DNA of 64,000 nt from JAUIAI01 sp041396685. Lineage in GTDB: Bacteria; Pseudomonadota; Gammaproteobacteria; Burkholderiales; Burkholderiaceae_E. Each line of letters starts with the position of its first letter. Within the stretch, counting starts at the first letter, position 1. The notes below the pieces were generated by a model. The model made no database searches. It saw only the letters and a list, made by a program, of their open reading frames with translations, and was not told where the DNA came from. The stretch covers positions 124,001-188,000 of the forward strand of contig JAWKYD010000013.1 in assembly GCA_041396685.1 (NCBI GenBank). The letters run 5' to 3'. A program made the position numbers and the translations under genes. This document shows, one piece after another, positions 14,014 through 23,384 of this stretch.

Positions 14014-15468
14014 CTACCCCCCAAAACCGCGCCCCCGCCCGAGCGGCCGCCCCGGCCGCTCGCCGGTCACCTCCCCGCCCGCAAACACCTCTCGCCCATT
14101 CACCACCACCCTCTCGAGTCCCGCCGCGGTCCGCCTCGGCTCCTCATAGTCCGCCCGGTCCGCCACCCGCGCCGCATCGAACAGCACCAGATCCGCGAAT
14201 GCGTCTTCGGCCAGCACGCCGCGGCCGTCCAGGCCGAACCGCCTGGCCGTCAGTGACGTCATCTTCCGGATCGCCTCCGGCAGCGGGAACAGTTTTTCGT
14301 CCCGGCAGTACCTGCCCAGCACCCGCGGGAACGTGCCCCACCCTCTGGGATGCGGGTGTCGGTCGGCGAGGATGCCGTCCGAGCCGATCATGGTCATGGG
14401 GTCGGCCAGGATGCGTCTGACGTCGCTTTCGTCGAGCTGGAAGTAGATGGCGCCGCCGGGCTGCAGGCGCCTGGCGGCTTCCATGATGTCGCAGCCCATC
14501 TCGGCGGCGATCTCGGCCAGGTCCCGGCCGGTGGCTCCGGGCACGGCGTCGGACCAGGTCACCATGACGCGCATGGCCGCGGCCACGCGCCCGGCCTGCA
14601 GAATGGTGGCGCTGGCGTCGTAGGGGTAGGCGTCCACGCCCACGGGCTGGTGCTTGCCGGCTTCGTTCAGCGCGGCGAGGGTTTCGCGTGAGCGGCCGAA
14701 GTTGGCCCGGCCGACGCATTTGTGGTGCGAGACGATGACGGGCACGCCGGCTTCGGTGCCGATGCGGAAGGTTTCTTCGAGCGATGTCAGCACGCCGTCG
14801 CCTTCGTCGCGCATGTGGGTGACGTACAGGCCGCCGTGAGCGGCCAGGCACCTGGCGAGTTCGATGATTTCTTCGGTGGGCGCGTGCACGGCGGGCGGGT
14901 AGAACAGCCCGGTGGACAGGCCGATGCAGCCGGCCTGGAGCGCAGCCTCGAGCAGGTCGCCCATGGCGACGATTTCTTCGCCGGTGGCGGCGCGCTCGTA
15001 GTCGCTCATGACGGCGTGGCGCAGGTTGGTATGCCCGCAGAGCATCACGCTGTTGACGGCCGCCGGGCGCCGGCGCAGCGTCGCAAAATAGTCGCTGACC
15101 TCGGCGAAGAAGGCTTCGCGCGTCTTGGCCAGCAGGTTGAGCGGCGGCGGGGGTTCTTGGAAGCCCTGCCTGAGTGGCGCGAGGCTGATGCCGCAGTTGC
15201 CGTTGACCACGGTGGTCACGCCCTGGCTGACCTTGGGGGTGAGATCCGGTGTGTCGAGCAGTGCGCGGTCGTCGTGGCAGTGCGCGTCGATGAAGCCGGG
15301 CGCCAGCGCCAGTCCCCCGGCGTCGATGGTGCGCCGGGCACTGGCCGGGCCCAGGTCGCCGATGGCGGCGATGCGGTCGCCGACCACGGCAAGGTCTCCC
15401 CGCACAGGCGGACTGCCCAGGCCGTCGAAGAGCATCGCGCCCCGGAACAGCATGTCGAATTCAGGCAT
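14014..15468 (-). CDS. N-acyl-D-amino-acid deacylase (D-aminoacylase), amidohydrolase
   Basis: A 484-aa zinc amidohydrolase that removes acyl groups from N-acyl-D-amino acids. After the N-terminal beta-sandwich (MLFRGAMLFDGLGSPPVRGDLAVVGDRIAAIGDL) comes FIDAHCHDD, the first metal site. NGNCGISLAP supplies the bridging Cys used by D-aminoacylases in place of carbamylated Lys, with later ligands in VTHMRDEGDG and VSHHKC. The C-terminal part has IGSDGI, the catalytic Asp. Length is normal for the family. It lies downstream of an aminotransferase and a Liv transporter on the same strand but is separated from them by 374 bp. Confidence 0.9.
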   Translation of the reverse strand: MPEFDMLFRGAMLFDGLGSPPVRGDLAVVGDRIAAIGDLGPASARRTIDAGGLALAPGFIDAHCHDDRALLDTPDLTPKVSQGVTTVVNGNCGISLAPLRQGFQEPPPPLNLLAKTREAFFAEVSDYFATLRRRPAAVNSVMLCGHTNLRHAVMSDYERAATGEEIVAMGDLLEAALQAGCIGLSTGLFYPPAVHAPTEEIIELARCLAAHGGLYVTHMRDEGDGVLTSLEETFRIGTEAGVPVIVSHHKCVGRANFGRSRETLAALNEAGKHQPVGVDAYPYDASATILQAGRVAAAMRVMVTWSDAVPGATGRDLAEIAAEMGCDIMEAARRLQPGGAIYFQLDESDVRRILADPMTMIGSDGILADRHPHPRGWGTFPRVLGRYCRDEKLFPLPEAIRKMTSLTARRFGLDGRGVLAEDAFADLVLFDAARVADRADYEEPRRTAAGLERVVVNGREVFAGGEVTGERPGRPLGRGRGFGG

Positions 15469-15842
15469 TCGCTTACCTCTCGCTGTGAGGCAAGGGTACG
15501 TCGGTCAGGGGCCTCGACACCAGCCCGACGATTGGGCGCCCCTTGCAGCGCGCGAGCGTGGCACTGACATCAGTTCGCCGCAGGATGCGCCACGATGTTC
15601 ACTGTTTGTGGGTGGTTGCCGCCTCATTGGGCTGTCCCCGGACAGGGTGGCGGTGTCCGACGCGCCCCCTGCACGACCCGCCGTTCAGATCACGGCCGGA
15701 TCCGGTGTTCCGTCACGCGCCGCGCTGGCGCGGGCAACCTTTCGCCGTTCTCTCCCGCCTGGTCGAGCCCGAGTCACACGCCGCGCTGGCGCGGGCAACC
15801 CGCCCGGTGGTCGCGCCGGCACGGCCAGGCTGAACCGGGAAA
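15469..15842. other. 374-bp intergenic region with a CRISPR-like relic
   Basis: No gene is supported here. Its only clear structure is the pair of 29-bp repeats at 15711-15800; open frames across it give repeated PRWRGQP peptides, typical of false translations of type I-E repeats. Confidence 0.6.
15711..15800. CRISPR. Two-repeat, one-spacer CRISPR-like relic with type I-E geometry
   Basis: A 29-bp repeat occurs at 15711-15739 and 15772-15800, matching at 27 of 29 positions and sharing gccgcgctggcgcgggc plus aacc at the end. The 32-bp stretch between them gives a 61-bp period, exactly that of type I-E arrays, and the repeat has the expected central dyad. No third repeat is found one period up- or downstream and there are no cas genes in the window. 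It could be an array remnant or an unrelated palindromic repeat pair. Confidence 0.5.
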
Positions 15843-17042
15843 TCAGGCCGGCCGCCACCCGCCGATGTAGGCCCGCAAGCGCTCGGCCGCGAGGGCCAGC
15901 GAGTGCTCCGACACGCCGTAGCACAGCCGCAGCCAGCCCTCGCCCGCATCGGTGAAGGCGACACCGGGCGCGACGGCGACCTTCGTGGCCTCGAGCAATT
16001 CGAGCGCGAAGCGCCGGCTGTCGGTGAGGCCCTCGACCGAAAAGAACAGGTAGAACGCGCCGGCCGGTGCGGCGGTGAGCACATTGGGCAGATCTGCCAG
16101 CGCGCCGTGGATCAGGTCACGCCTGGCCGAGAGCACGCGCGTGCTCTCGTCGATGAGGGCGTCGCCCTGGTCGATGGCGGCGATGGCCGCATACTGCACG
16201 AACGTGGTGGCACCGGTGGTGCCGTACTGCAGCAGGTTGTCCCAGACCTGGCCCAGCGACGGCGGCGCCACCACCCAGCCACAGCGCCAGCCGGTCATCG
16301 ACCAGTTCTTGGAAAACGTGTTGGTGATCATCACCCGGTCTTCGGGTTCGATGCGGGTGGCGAACGACGGCGCGAACGCGCGGCCATCGTAGACCATGCG
16401 GCCGTAGACCTCGTCGGAGATGATCCAGAGATCGCGCTCGCGCGCGAACGACAGAATCTGATCGAGTTCGTCGTCGGTAAGGGTCGCGCCCGTGGGATTG
16501 CCCGGTGAATTCACGAACAACACGCGGGTGCGCGGGCTCACGGCGTCGAAGTAGCGCTGCATGTCCAGATGCCAGCCACGCGCCGGGTCGAAGGCCATCG
16601 GCACCTGCACGGGCGCCGCGCCGGCGATGCGCGCGGCCTCGACGATATTCGGCCACACGGGCACGGGCACCACGACCTCGTCGCCCGGCGAGCACACGGC
16701 CAGCAGCGCCTGTGCCAGGGCCTGCATGCCGCCCACGGTGACCGATATGCGATCGGCGCCGATGGGCGCACCGTAGGCGCGCGCGTAGTAGCGTGCGATG
16801 GCCTCTCGCAACGCGGGCACCCCCTGCGAGAGCTGGTAGCCGGTGTGCCCGTCGCGCAGCGCCTGCATGGCCGCCTCGACGATGAACGGGGGCGTCGGCA
16901 AATCGGATTCACCGGCCCACAGATGCACCACGTCTTTGCGGCCGTGCGCCTTGCCGGCGATCTCGATGATGCGGCTGGGCAGGATGGATCTGACCCGCTC
17001 GGGCAGCGTGTCGAAGGCCGGGCCGTTGGGAGCCGCTGTCAC
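15843..17042 (-). CDS. Class I/II PLP-dependent aminotransferase
   Basis: A 399-aa fold-type I aminotransferase of the aspartate aminotransferase family. Motifs are VTVGGMQALAQALLAV (phosphate-binding region), NSPGNPTGA, ISDEVYGRMVY (Asp and Tyr contacting PLP) and TFSKNWSMTGWRCGW with the PLP lysine. The GTG at 17042 is chosen because GGAGAGAG lies just before it; a GTG at 17072 in the same frame lacks a clear ribosome-binding site. It follows livM by about 70 bp on the same strand, so it probably acts on an amino acid imported by the Liv system. The amino-group donor and acceptor are not predictable. Confidence 0.87.
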   Translation of the reverse strand: MTAAPNGPAFDTLPERVRSILPSRIIEIAGKAHGRKDVVHLWAGESDLPTPPFIVEAAMQALRDGHTGYQLSQGVPALREAIARYYARAYGAPIGADRISVTVGGMQALAQALLAVCSPGDEVVVPVPVWPNIVEAARIAGAAPVQVPMAFDPARGWHLDMQRYFDAVSPRTRVLFVNSPGNPTGATLTDDELDQILSFARERDLWIISDEVYGRMVYDGRAFAPSFATRIEPEDRVMITNTFSKNWSMTGWRCGWVVAPPSLGQVWDNLLQYGTTGATTFVQYAAIAAIDQGDALIDESTRVLSARRDLIHGALADLPNVLTAAPAGAFYLFFSVEGLTDSRRFALELLEATKVAVAPGVAFTDAGEGWLRLCYGVSEHSLALAAERLRAYIGGWRPA

Positions 17043-17114
17043 GGAACTCTCTCCTGTCGCGTCGCCCGTCACGGGCGTGAAACGCAGCAGCTTAGCGCAT
17101 CCGGGCGCCGACTT

Positions 17115-18473
17115 TCAGCGTCGGGTCTTCTCGGGCAACAGACCGCGCGGGCTGAAGCGCAACACCAGCAGCAGCAGCAGGCCCATCATCAGCAGACGGG
17201 TGTGCGGCGCGGCCTCGATCAGGTGCGCGCGCAGCGCGCTGTCTTCACCGAGACCCGATGTCAGCGCGTCCATCAGCCACAGGCCGGCCGGCTCGGCCTC
17301 GATCCAGAGAAACCAGACCAGGAAGCCGCCCAGCACCGCCCCGACGTTGTTGCCCGAGCCGCCCACGATCACCATCACCCAGATCAGGAAGGTGAAACGC
17401 AGCGGGTTGTAGGTGCCGGGGGTGAACTGGCCGTCGAGCGTGACGAGCATGGCGCCGGCGATGCCGATCACCGCCGAGCCGAGGATGAACACCTCGCGGT
17501 GCCGGAAGGTGACGTCTTTGCCCATTGCCGCGGCCGCCGCCTCGTTGTCGCGAATGGCGCGCATCATGCGCCCCCACGGCGAGCTCAGCGCCCGCTGGCT
17601 CAACACGAACAGAATGATCAGCACGAGCGCGAAAAGGCCCGCGTAGCAGAGCTTGACCGCCAGGCTGGATGCGTCGATGACCATGGATTGCAGCCGCGAA
17701 TCATGCACGGCGGGGGCCAGGCCCGCGAGTTCGGCGGCATTAAGTCTGGCGACGAGATCGATGAAGCCCTGGCTGGCCTGCAGATCGAGCTCGTAAGGCA
17801 CCGGCCGGTCGAGCCCGGCGACGTTCTTGACGCCGCGGGTCAGCCAGTCTTCGTTCTTGAGCATCGCAATCACGATCTCGGAGATGCCGAGCGTGGCGAT
17901 GGCCAGGTAGTCGGAGCGCAGACCGAGCGCGATGCGCCCGATCAGCCAGGCCGCGGCGGCAGCCAGCAGGCCGCCGACCAGCCAGGAGAACAGAATGGGC
18001 AGGCCCATGCCGCCCAGGAAACCGGTGCGGGCGGGGTCGATGGCCTCGATGGCCTCCACCGCCGGGTCGAACGCGGCCCGGTACACGAAATAACCGACCA
18101 CCACGATCAGGGCCGTGGCCCAGGCGCGCAGCGCGGACCTGCGCATACGCGCGCGCAGGAAAACCACCGCGGCCACCGTGAGCAGGATGGCGAGCACGGC
18201 GGCCGCCAGCCGCAGCCCGCCGGCGGTCCAGGCCTCGGTGACCGGCGGCACCGACACCAGCACGGCCGCCATGCCGCCCAGCGCGGCAAAGCCCATCACG
18301 CCGGCATTGAACAGCCCGGCATAGCCCCACTGGATGTTCAGCCCGAGCGCCATCACCGACGAGATCAGGCAGAGATTCAGGATGGCCAGCGCCACCGACC
18401 ACGACTGCATCTCACCCACCGCGATGATCAGGCCGATCATCACCAGCGCCAGCACCAGCCCACGCAGACTCAT
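17115..18473 (-). CDS. livM: Branched-chain/neutral amino acid ABC transporter permease LivM
   Basis: A 452-aa inner-membrane permease of the HAAT family, longer than the usual 320-430 because of an extra segment near residues 90-160. It has about ten hydrophobic helices. NIQWGYAGLFNAGVMGFAALGG and LRSDYLAIATLGISEI are family hallmarks, and ALRDNE appears here as AIRDNEAAAAAMG. The start ATG overlaps the livH stop (ATGA). A longer frame running back through livH is a shadow and is rejected. Last transporter gene before the aminotransferase. Confidence 0.9.
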   Translation of the reverse strand: MSLRGLVLALVMIGLIIAVGEMQSWSVALAILNLCLISSVMALGLNIQWGYAGLFNAGVMGFAALGGMAAVLVSVPPVTEAWTAGGLRLAAAVLAILLTVAAVVFLRARMRRSALRAWATALIVVVGYFVYRAAFDPAVEAIEAIDPARTGFLGGMGLPILFSWLVGGLLAAAAAWLIGRIALGLRSDYLAIATLGISEIVIAMLKNEDWLTRGVKNVAGLDRPVPYELDLQASQGFIDLVARLNAAELAGLAPAVHDSRLQSMVIDASSLAVKLCYAGLFALVLIILFVLSQRALSSPWGRMMRAIRDNEAAAAAMGKDVTFRHREVFILGSAVIGIAGAMLVTLDGQFTPGTYNPLRFTFLIWVMVIVGGSGNNVGAVLGGFLVWFLWIEAEPAGLWLMDALTSGLGEDSALRAHLIEAAPHTRLLMMGLLLLLVLRFSPRGLLPEKTRR

Positions 18474-19483
18474 AGCACCCGCCCCTTCAGAATGCCCGTG
18501 GGCCGGATCAGCAGCACCAGCACGAGGATGATGAACGACACGGCGAACTTGTAGTCGGTGGACAGCAGTTGCACCAGCCCGTCGGGCTGCCAGTCGGCGG
18601 GACCCAGGTAACCGAGGAACTTCTTGTAGGCGTAAGTGATCATGACCTCGGAGAACGCGACCACGTAGCCGCCAAGGATCGCCCCCAGCGGCTGGCCAAT
18701 GCCGCCCACGATGGCCGCCGCGAAGATGGGCAACAGCAACTGAAAATACGTGAACGGCTTGAAGCTCTTGTCGAGGCCGTAGAGCACGCCGGCTATCGTG
18801 GCCAGGGCGCCGGCGATGACCCAGGTGATCATCACCACCCGCGCGGGATCGACCCCCGACAGCAGTGCGAGATCTTCGTTGTCCGAATAGGCCCGCATGG
18901 CCTTGCCCATGCGGGTTCGCTGCAGGAACCAGAACAGCGCCAGAACCACCACGACGGCCATCACGACCGTGAGCACCTGGGTGGACCGAATCGCCAGGCC
19001 TTCGTCGAGACCACTCCAGCGACGGAACTCGCGCGCCGTGAACAGGAAACGCTCGCCGTCGGCGAAGGCCTGATCGTCGGGGCCGATGATGATGCGCACG
19101 ACGCCGTTGAGCACGAACATCACGCCCACCGATGCAATCACGAAGATGACCGGTGCACTCTTCTTGCGGCGATAGAAGCTGAACACAGCGCGGTCGAAGA
19201 ACAGCGACACCAGCACCGCCGCCAGAATGCCGACCGGCAACGCGATCAGGGCCGTGGGCAGCGGCCCGAACGACACGCCCACCGACTGCAGCCACCAGGT
19301 GAACAGGATCGTGACCATGGTGCCGAAGGCCATCAGGTCGCCGTGCGCGAAATTGGCAAAGCGCAGGATGCCGAACACGAGCGTGACACCGAGCGCGCCC
19401 AGCGCCAGCTGCGAGCCGTAGGAGAGCGCGGGCACCAGGACGAAATTGGCCAGCAGCACGAAGGCATTGACGATGTCGGTCAC
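18470..19483 (-). CDS. livH: Branched-chain/neutral amino acid ABC transporter permease LivH
   Basis: A 337-aa inner-membrane permease that pairs with LivM. Motifs are LALGALGVTLVFGILRFANFAHGDLMA and AYSDNEDLALLSGVD, with AAAIVGGIGQPLGAILGGYVV near the end. The GTG at 19483 is chosen because GAGGAGG stands seven bases upstream; an ATG at 19504 inside livF has no such site. The stop overlaps livM by four bases. Confidence 0.9.
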   Translation of the reverse strand: MTDIVNAFVLLANFVLVPALSYGSQLALGALGVTLVFGILRFANFAHGDLMAFGTMVTILFTWWLQSVGVSFGPLPTALIALPVGILAAVLVSLFFDRAVFSFYRRKKSAPVIFVIASVGVMFVLNGVVRIIIGPDDQAFADGERFLFTAREFRRWSGLDEGLAIRSTQVLTVVMAVVVVLALFWFLQRTRMGKAMRAYSDNEDLALLSGVDPARVVMITWVIAGALATIAGVLYGLDKSFKPFTYFQLLLPIFAAAIVGGIGQPLGAILGGYVVAFSEVMITYAYKKFLGYLGPADWQPDGLVQLLSTDYKFAVSFIILVLVLLIRPTGILKGRVL

Positions 19484-19493
19484 GGACGCCTCC

Positions 19494-20198
19494 TCAGCCG
19501 CCAAGGAACGATCGCCGCACCTCGGGGTTGGCCAGCAAGGCCTCGCCTGTGTCGGTGTAGCGGTTCTCGCCCATCACGAGGACGTAGCCCCGATCGGCGA
19601 TGTTGAGCGCCTGACGCGCGTTTTGCTCGACCATGAGAATGGCGATGCCGGTGCGCGCGACCTCGAGAATGCGGTCGAACAGTTCGTCCATGACGATCGG
19701 CGAGACGCCGGCCGTGGGTTCGTCGAGCATCAGTACCGTGGGTTTGGTCATCAGTGCGCGACCGACCGCCACCTGCTGGCGCTGCCCGCCGGAGAGTTCG
19801 CCGGCCGGCTGGCGGCGCTTCTCGCGCAGCACCGGAAACAGGCCGTACACCTGTTCCATGGTTTCCGAGATGTTGTCGCGGCGCAGGAAGGCGCCCATCT
19901 CGAGGTTTTCTTCGACCGTCATGGTGGCGAACACGTTGTGCGTCTGTGGCACGAAGGCCATGCCCGCCTGGACGCGCTGCTGCGGGCTGAGGCCGGTAAT
20001 GTCGCGGCCATCGAGGGTCACGCGGCCGCCACGCAGCGGCAGCATGCCGAACACCGCCTTCATGGCGGTGGACTTGCCCGCACCGTTGGGGCCGACGATG
20101 ACCGCGATCTGGCCACGCTCGACCTCGATGGTGCAGCCGTGCAGGATGTCGGCGGCGCCGTAGCCGCCGGTCATGTCGGCGCCGCTCAGAAAGCTCAT
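19494..20198 (-). CDS. livF: Branched-chain/neutral amino acid ABC transporter ATPase LivF
   Basis: A 234-aa ATPase of the HAAT transporter. It has Walker A GPNGAGKST, signature ELSGGQRQQ, Walker B VLMLDEPTAGVSP and the switch His position replaced by VEQNARQAL, as is normal for LivF. Its start overlaps the livG stop by four bases, so the two ATPases are translationally coupled. Confidence 0.92.
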   Translation of the reverse strand: MSFLSGADMTGGYGAADILHGCTIEVERGQIAVIVGPNGAGKSTAMKAVFGMLPLRGGRVTLDGRDITGLSPQQRVQAGMAFVPQTHNVFATMTVEENLEMGAFLRRDNISETMEQVYGLFPVLREKRRQPAGELSGGQRQQVAVGRALMTKPTVLMLDEPTAGVSPIVMDELFDRILEVARTGIAILMVEQNARQALNIADRGYVLVMGENRYTDTGEALLANPEVRRSFLGG

Positions 20199-20962
20199 TT
20201 GTTCTTCAGACCGGTGCCCAGATAGGCCTCGATCACCCGTTCGTCGGACTTGACCTCGTCGGCCGTGCCCTGCATCAATACCTTGCCCTCGGCCATCACG
20301 ATGATGGGATCGCAGAGCCGCGAGATGAAATCCATGTCGTGCTCGATCATGCAGAACGTATAGCCGCGCTCGCGGTTCAGGCGAAGGATGGCATCGCCGA
20401 TGGTGTTCAGCAGCGTGCGGTTCACACCGGCGCCCACCTCGTCGAGAAAGACGATCTTGGCATCGACCATCATCGTGCGGCCCAGCTCGAGCAGCTTTTT
20501 TTGTCCGCCCGACAAATTGCCCGCCAGTTCGTCGGCCACATGGCCGAGGTTGAGGAACTCGATGATCTCGTCGGCCTTGTCGCGCAGCGCGCGTTCCTCG
20601 TCGCGCACGCGCCCGGGTTTGAACCAGGCGCGCGTCAGGCGCTCGCCCGACTGCGCCGCGCCCACCACCATGAGGTTGTCGCGCACGGTGAGCGTGCCGA
20701 ACTCGTGGGCGATCTGGAAGGTGCGCAGCAGGCCGCGATGGAACAACTCGTGCGGCGGCAGACCCGTGATGTCGTCGCCATCGAGCCAGACGCGACCCGA
20801 GCTGGGCGCGAACGCACCGGCGATGACATTGAACAAGGTGGTCTTACCGGCACCATTGGGACCAATCAGACCGGTGATCGAACCCTGGGCGATATCGATC
20901 GAGGCGCCGTCCACGGCGGCCACGCCACCGAAGCGCTTGATCAGGTTTTCGACGCGAATCAC
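20195..20962 (-). CDS. livG: Branched-chain/neutral amino acid ABC transporter ATPase LivG
   Basis: A 255-aa ATPase partner of LivF. It shows Walker A GPNGAGKTT, signature NLSGGQKKLLEL, the characteristic LivG segment FQIAHEFGTLTVRDNLMV, Walker B IVFLDEVGAGVN and FCMIEHDMDFI with the switch His. Note DEVGAG where most LivG proteins have DEPxAG; the catalytic Glu is retained. A 164-bp gap separates it from livK. Confidence 0.92.
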   Translation of the reverse strand: MIRVENLIKRFGGVAAVDGASIDIAQGSITGLIGPNGAGKTTLFNVIAGAFAPSSGRVWLDGDDITGLPPHELFHRGLLRTFQIAHEFGTLTVRDNLMVVGAAQSGERLTRAWFKPGRVRDEERALRDKADEIIEFLNLGHVADELAGNLSGGQKKLLELGRTMMVDAKIVFLDEVGAGVNRTLLNTIGDAILRLNRERGYTFCMIEHDMDFISRLCDPIIVMAEGKVLMQGTADEVKSDERVIEAYLGTGLKNK

Positions 20963-21126
20963 GCGTACGGCCTCTCGCTCTTGTCGTTGGAGAGCCGGGC
21001 CGGCGAAAGCGCCGAACCCGGCCGGCGGGGCTCAACGTTGACGCTGCCGGCAGCGGGGTCGGTGCGACCCGCTGCCGCGCAAGCAGCGCCGCGACCCGCA
21101 CCGTAAGCCGGCGCGGGTCATGCGAC

Positions 21127-22305
21127 TCAGTGGACCTTGATGGTCTGGAAGCCGCCGCTCTTGACCTCGAGCTCCTTGTACGAGCCCGCAGCCTCGCCGA
21201 CATCGGTGAGGTTCACGGCAGTGGCGCCTTCGTAGTCGATTTCGCCGCCGTCGGCCAGGATCTTCAGGCCCTTGGCAAGCTCACCGGGCAGGATCTTGGT
21301 GCCGGGCGCGTTGGCCACGCTCATGATCTTGCTCTGGATGGCGGCGCGGTCGCTCGACTTGGCGGCCTGCATGGCCAGCACGAGCAGTGCGGCGGCGTCG
21401 TAGGACTCGCCGCGATACGGGCCGCTGGGATCGATGCCGGCGGCCTTGGCCATCTCGGTGAACTTCTTGGCGCCGTCGGAGTCGCTGCCCGGCAGGGTAC
21501 CGAATGTGCCGTTCAGATCCTTGCCGATGGCATCGACGATCGACTGGCCGACCATGCCGTCGGCCACGATGAACTTGTCGAAGGCGCCGGAATCGAGCGA
21601 GGCCTGGATGACGCCCTTGCCGCCCTGGTCGATGTAACCGAACACCGCCAGCGCCTTGGCGCCCGATGCCGCCAGCGCCGCGACCTCGGCCGAATAGTCG
21701 GCCTTGCCGTCTTCGTGGGCGGCGGTGATCGCCACCTTGCCACCGATTTTCTCGTAGGCAGACTTGAAGGACTCGGACAAGCCCTTGCCGTAATCGTTGT
21801 TGGTGTAAGTGACCGCGACGTTCTTGATGCCGCGCCCCATCACGATGTTGGCCAGAACCTCGCCCTGGCGCGCGTCGGAGGGCGCCGTGCGAAAGAAGAA
21901 ACCCTTGTCGTCGATGGTGGTCAGGGCCGGCGAGGTTGCCGACGGCGACACCATGGTGACGCCATTGGGCACCGCGACGTTCTTGGCGATGGCGGTGGTG
22001 ACACCCGAGCAGTCGGCGCCCATGATGGCGACGACCTTGTCGGCCGTGACCAGACGCTCGGCGGCAGCCGTGGCGGCCGCCGCATCGATACAGGTGGAAT
22101 CGGCACGCACCGGCTCGATCTTCTGGCCACCGAGCAGAGCACCGGAGTCGGAGGCCTCCTTGAAGGCCAGTTCGGCCGACGCGGCCATGCCGGGAGTGAT
22201 GGATTCCAGAGGCCCGGTGAAGCCCAGGATGACACCGACCTTGACCTGGGCGCCCGCGACGCCCGTAACCATGGCCAGTGCAGCGGCCAATGCGAGTTTT
22301 TTCAT
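21127..22305 (-). CDS. livK: ABC transporter periplasmic amino acid-binding protein (LivK-like)
   Basis: A 392-aa type I periplasmic binding protein. The signal peptide MKKLALAAALAMVTGVAGA precedes QVKVGVILGFTGPLESITPGM, the start of the Leu/Ile/Val-binding fold. Later segments VVAIMGADCSGVTTAIA, MVSPSATSPALT and FFRTAPSDARQGEVLA form the ligand-binding first lobe. The ATG at 22305 is chosen because it starts the signal peptide and has GGAGC upstream; a longer open frame is rejected. First gene of the operon, so it sets supply of the binding protein. Substrate class (branched-chain or other hydrophobic amino acids) is inferred from family only. Confidence 0.9.
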   Translation of the reverse strand: MKKLALAAALAMVTGVAGAQVKVGVILGFTGPLESITPGMAASAELAFKEASDSGALLGGQKIEPVRADSTCIDAAAATAAAERLVTADKVVAIMGADCSGVTTAIAKNVAVPNGVTMVSPSATSPALTTIDDKGFFFRTAPSDARQGEVLANIVMGRGIKNVAVTYTNNDYGKGLSESFKSAYEKIGGKVAITAAHEDGKADYSAEVAALAASGAKALAVFGYIDQGGKGVIQASLDSGAFDKFIVADGMVGQSIVDAIGKDLNGTFGTLPGSDSDGAKKFTEMAKAAGIDPSGPYRGESYDAAALLVLAMQAAKSSDRAAIQSKIMSVANAPGTKILPGELAKGLKILADGGEIDYEGATAVNLTDVGEAAGSYKELEVKSGGFQTIKVH

Positions 22306-22427
22306 GAAATGCTCCTCACTGTCGATTGTTCGAACCGCCCGGCGTTGCGCGACGGCACGCACACCGGGCCATGAGACAATTATGCCACCGGGCCGGACGG
22401 CCAAATCTCTACCCCGCACGGAACAAG

Positions 22428-23384
22428 ATGCATCCTGAATCGCGCCAGGGTCTGGCTGCGGCTGTGCTCGCATTCGGAACCTGGGCCGTCTACCCGCTGT
22501 TCTACAAGCAACTCGCGCACCTGTCGGCGTCGGAAGTCATGGCGCACAGGGTGGTCTGGTCGGCCGCGCTGCTGCTCTTGGGCATGCTCTGGACCCGGCG
22601 CTTGCGGCAGGCCGCCTGGGAGTTCACCGAGGTCAAAGTTCTGGCGCAGGTGGCACTGGCCACGCTGTTCATCTCGACCAACTGGTTCATCTTCATCTAT
22701 GCGGTGTCGTCGAACCGCATCCTGGAAGCGAGCCTCGGCTACTTCCTGAACCCGGTGGTCACCGCGCTGCTGGGCGTCATATTCCTACGCGAGCGGCCCG
22801 ACCGGCTGCGCGCTGCCGCCATCGTCGTCGCCGCGCTCGGCATGCTGGCGACGTTCCTGATCGCCGGTGTCGTGCCCGTGTTGTCGCTGACCCTCGCCTT
22901 CAGCTTCGGCTTCTACAGTCTGCTGCGCAAACGATCGCCGCTCGACTCGGCCGGCGGCCTGTTCTTCGAAACCGCACTGATCGCACCATTCGCATTGGCC
23001 TGGCTGAGCGAGAACGGCAGCGCACCGGCGCAACTCGCCTGGTCCGACTGGGCATGGCTGATCACCGCCGGTGCGATCACCGTCGTGCCGTTGCTGGCGG
23101 TGGTCTATGCCGCCAAGCGCATCGAACTGGGCACGCTGGGCTTTCTGCAGTACATCGCCCCCAGCGGTCATCTGCTGATCGCCGTGATCGTCTATCAGGA
23201 GCCGATCGATCTCTCCCGTGCGATCGCATTCTCGAGCACGCTGTTGGCGGTGATGCTTTTCTCGGCCGGCGCATGGCGGGGCTGGCGCGCCAACAGCCGC
23301 AAGGCCAGCCGCCGACCCACCGGCCGGCGCCCGTGCGCGCTGACACGGACACCGACCATCGTCCACCACGCCGAAAGCGCATGA
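22428..23384 (+). CDS. rarD: EamA/RarD-family transporter
   Basis: A 318-aa inner-membrane protein of the drug/metabolite transporter superfamily with about ten helices. FGTWAVYPLFYKQLAHLSASEVMAHR is the RarD N-terminal signature, and NWFIFIYAVSSNRILEASLGYFLNPV and QYIAPSGHLLIAVIVY also match. The substrate of RarD proteins is not established. The last 30 residues are Arg-rich and cytosolic. The stop overlaps the next gene's ATG, so the two are co-translated. It is divergent from livK. Confidence 0.88.
   Translation: MHPESRQGLAAAVLAFGTWAVYPLFYKQLAHLSASEVMAHRVVWSAALLLLGMLWTRRLRQAAWEFTEVKVLAQVALATLFISTNWFIFIYAVSSNRILEASLGYFLNPVVTALLGVIFLRERPDRLRAAAIVVAALGMLATFLIAGVVPVLSLTLAFSFGFYSLLRKRSPLDSAGGLFFETALIAPFALAWLSENGSAPAQLAWSDWAWLITAGAITVVPLLAVVYAAKRIELGTLGFLQYIAPSGHLLIAVIVYQEPIDLSRAIAFSSTLLAVMLFSAGAWRGWRANSRKASRRPTGRRPCALTRTPTIVHHAESA

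Noticed and set aside
13841..14149. Possible integron integrase start beyond the attI-like site
   Set aside because: The frame is Pro/Arg-rich with no recombinase motif and runs into the D-aminoacylase gene on the other strand.
15650..15678. A third CRISPR repeat one period upstream
   Set aside because: Only a handful of 29 positions match; the position one period downstream (15833-15861) also fails.
16569..18554. Long plus-strand open frame opposite livM and the aminotransferase
   Set aside because: Low-complexity Gln/His/Arg composition and complete overlap with clear transporter genes mark it as antisense noise.
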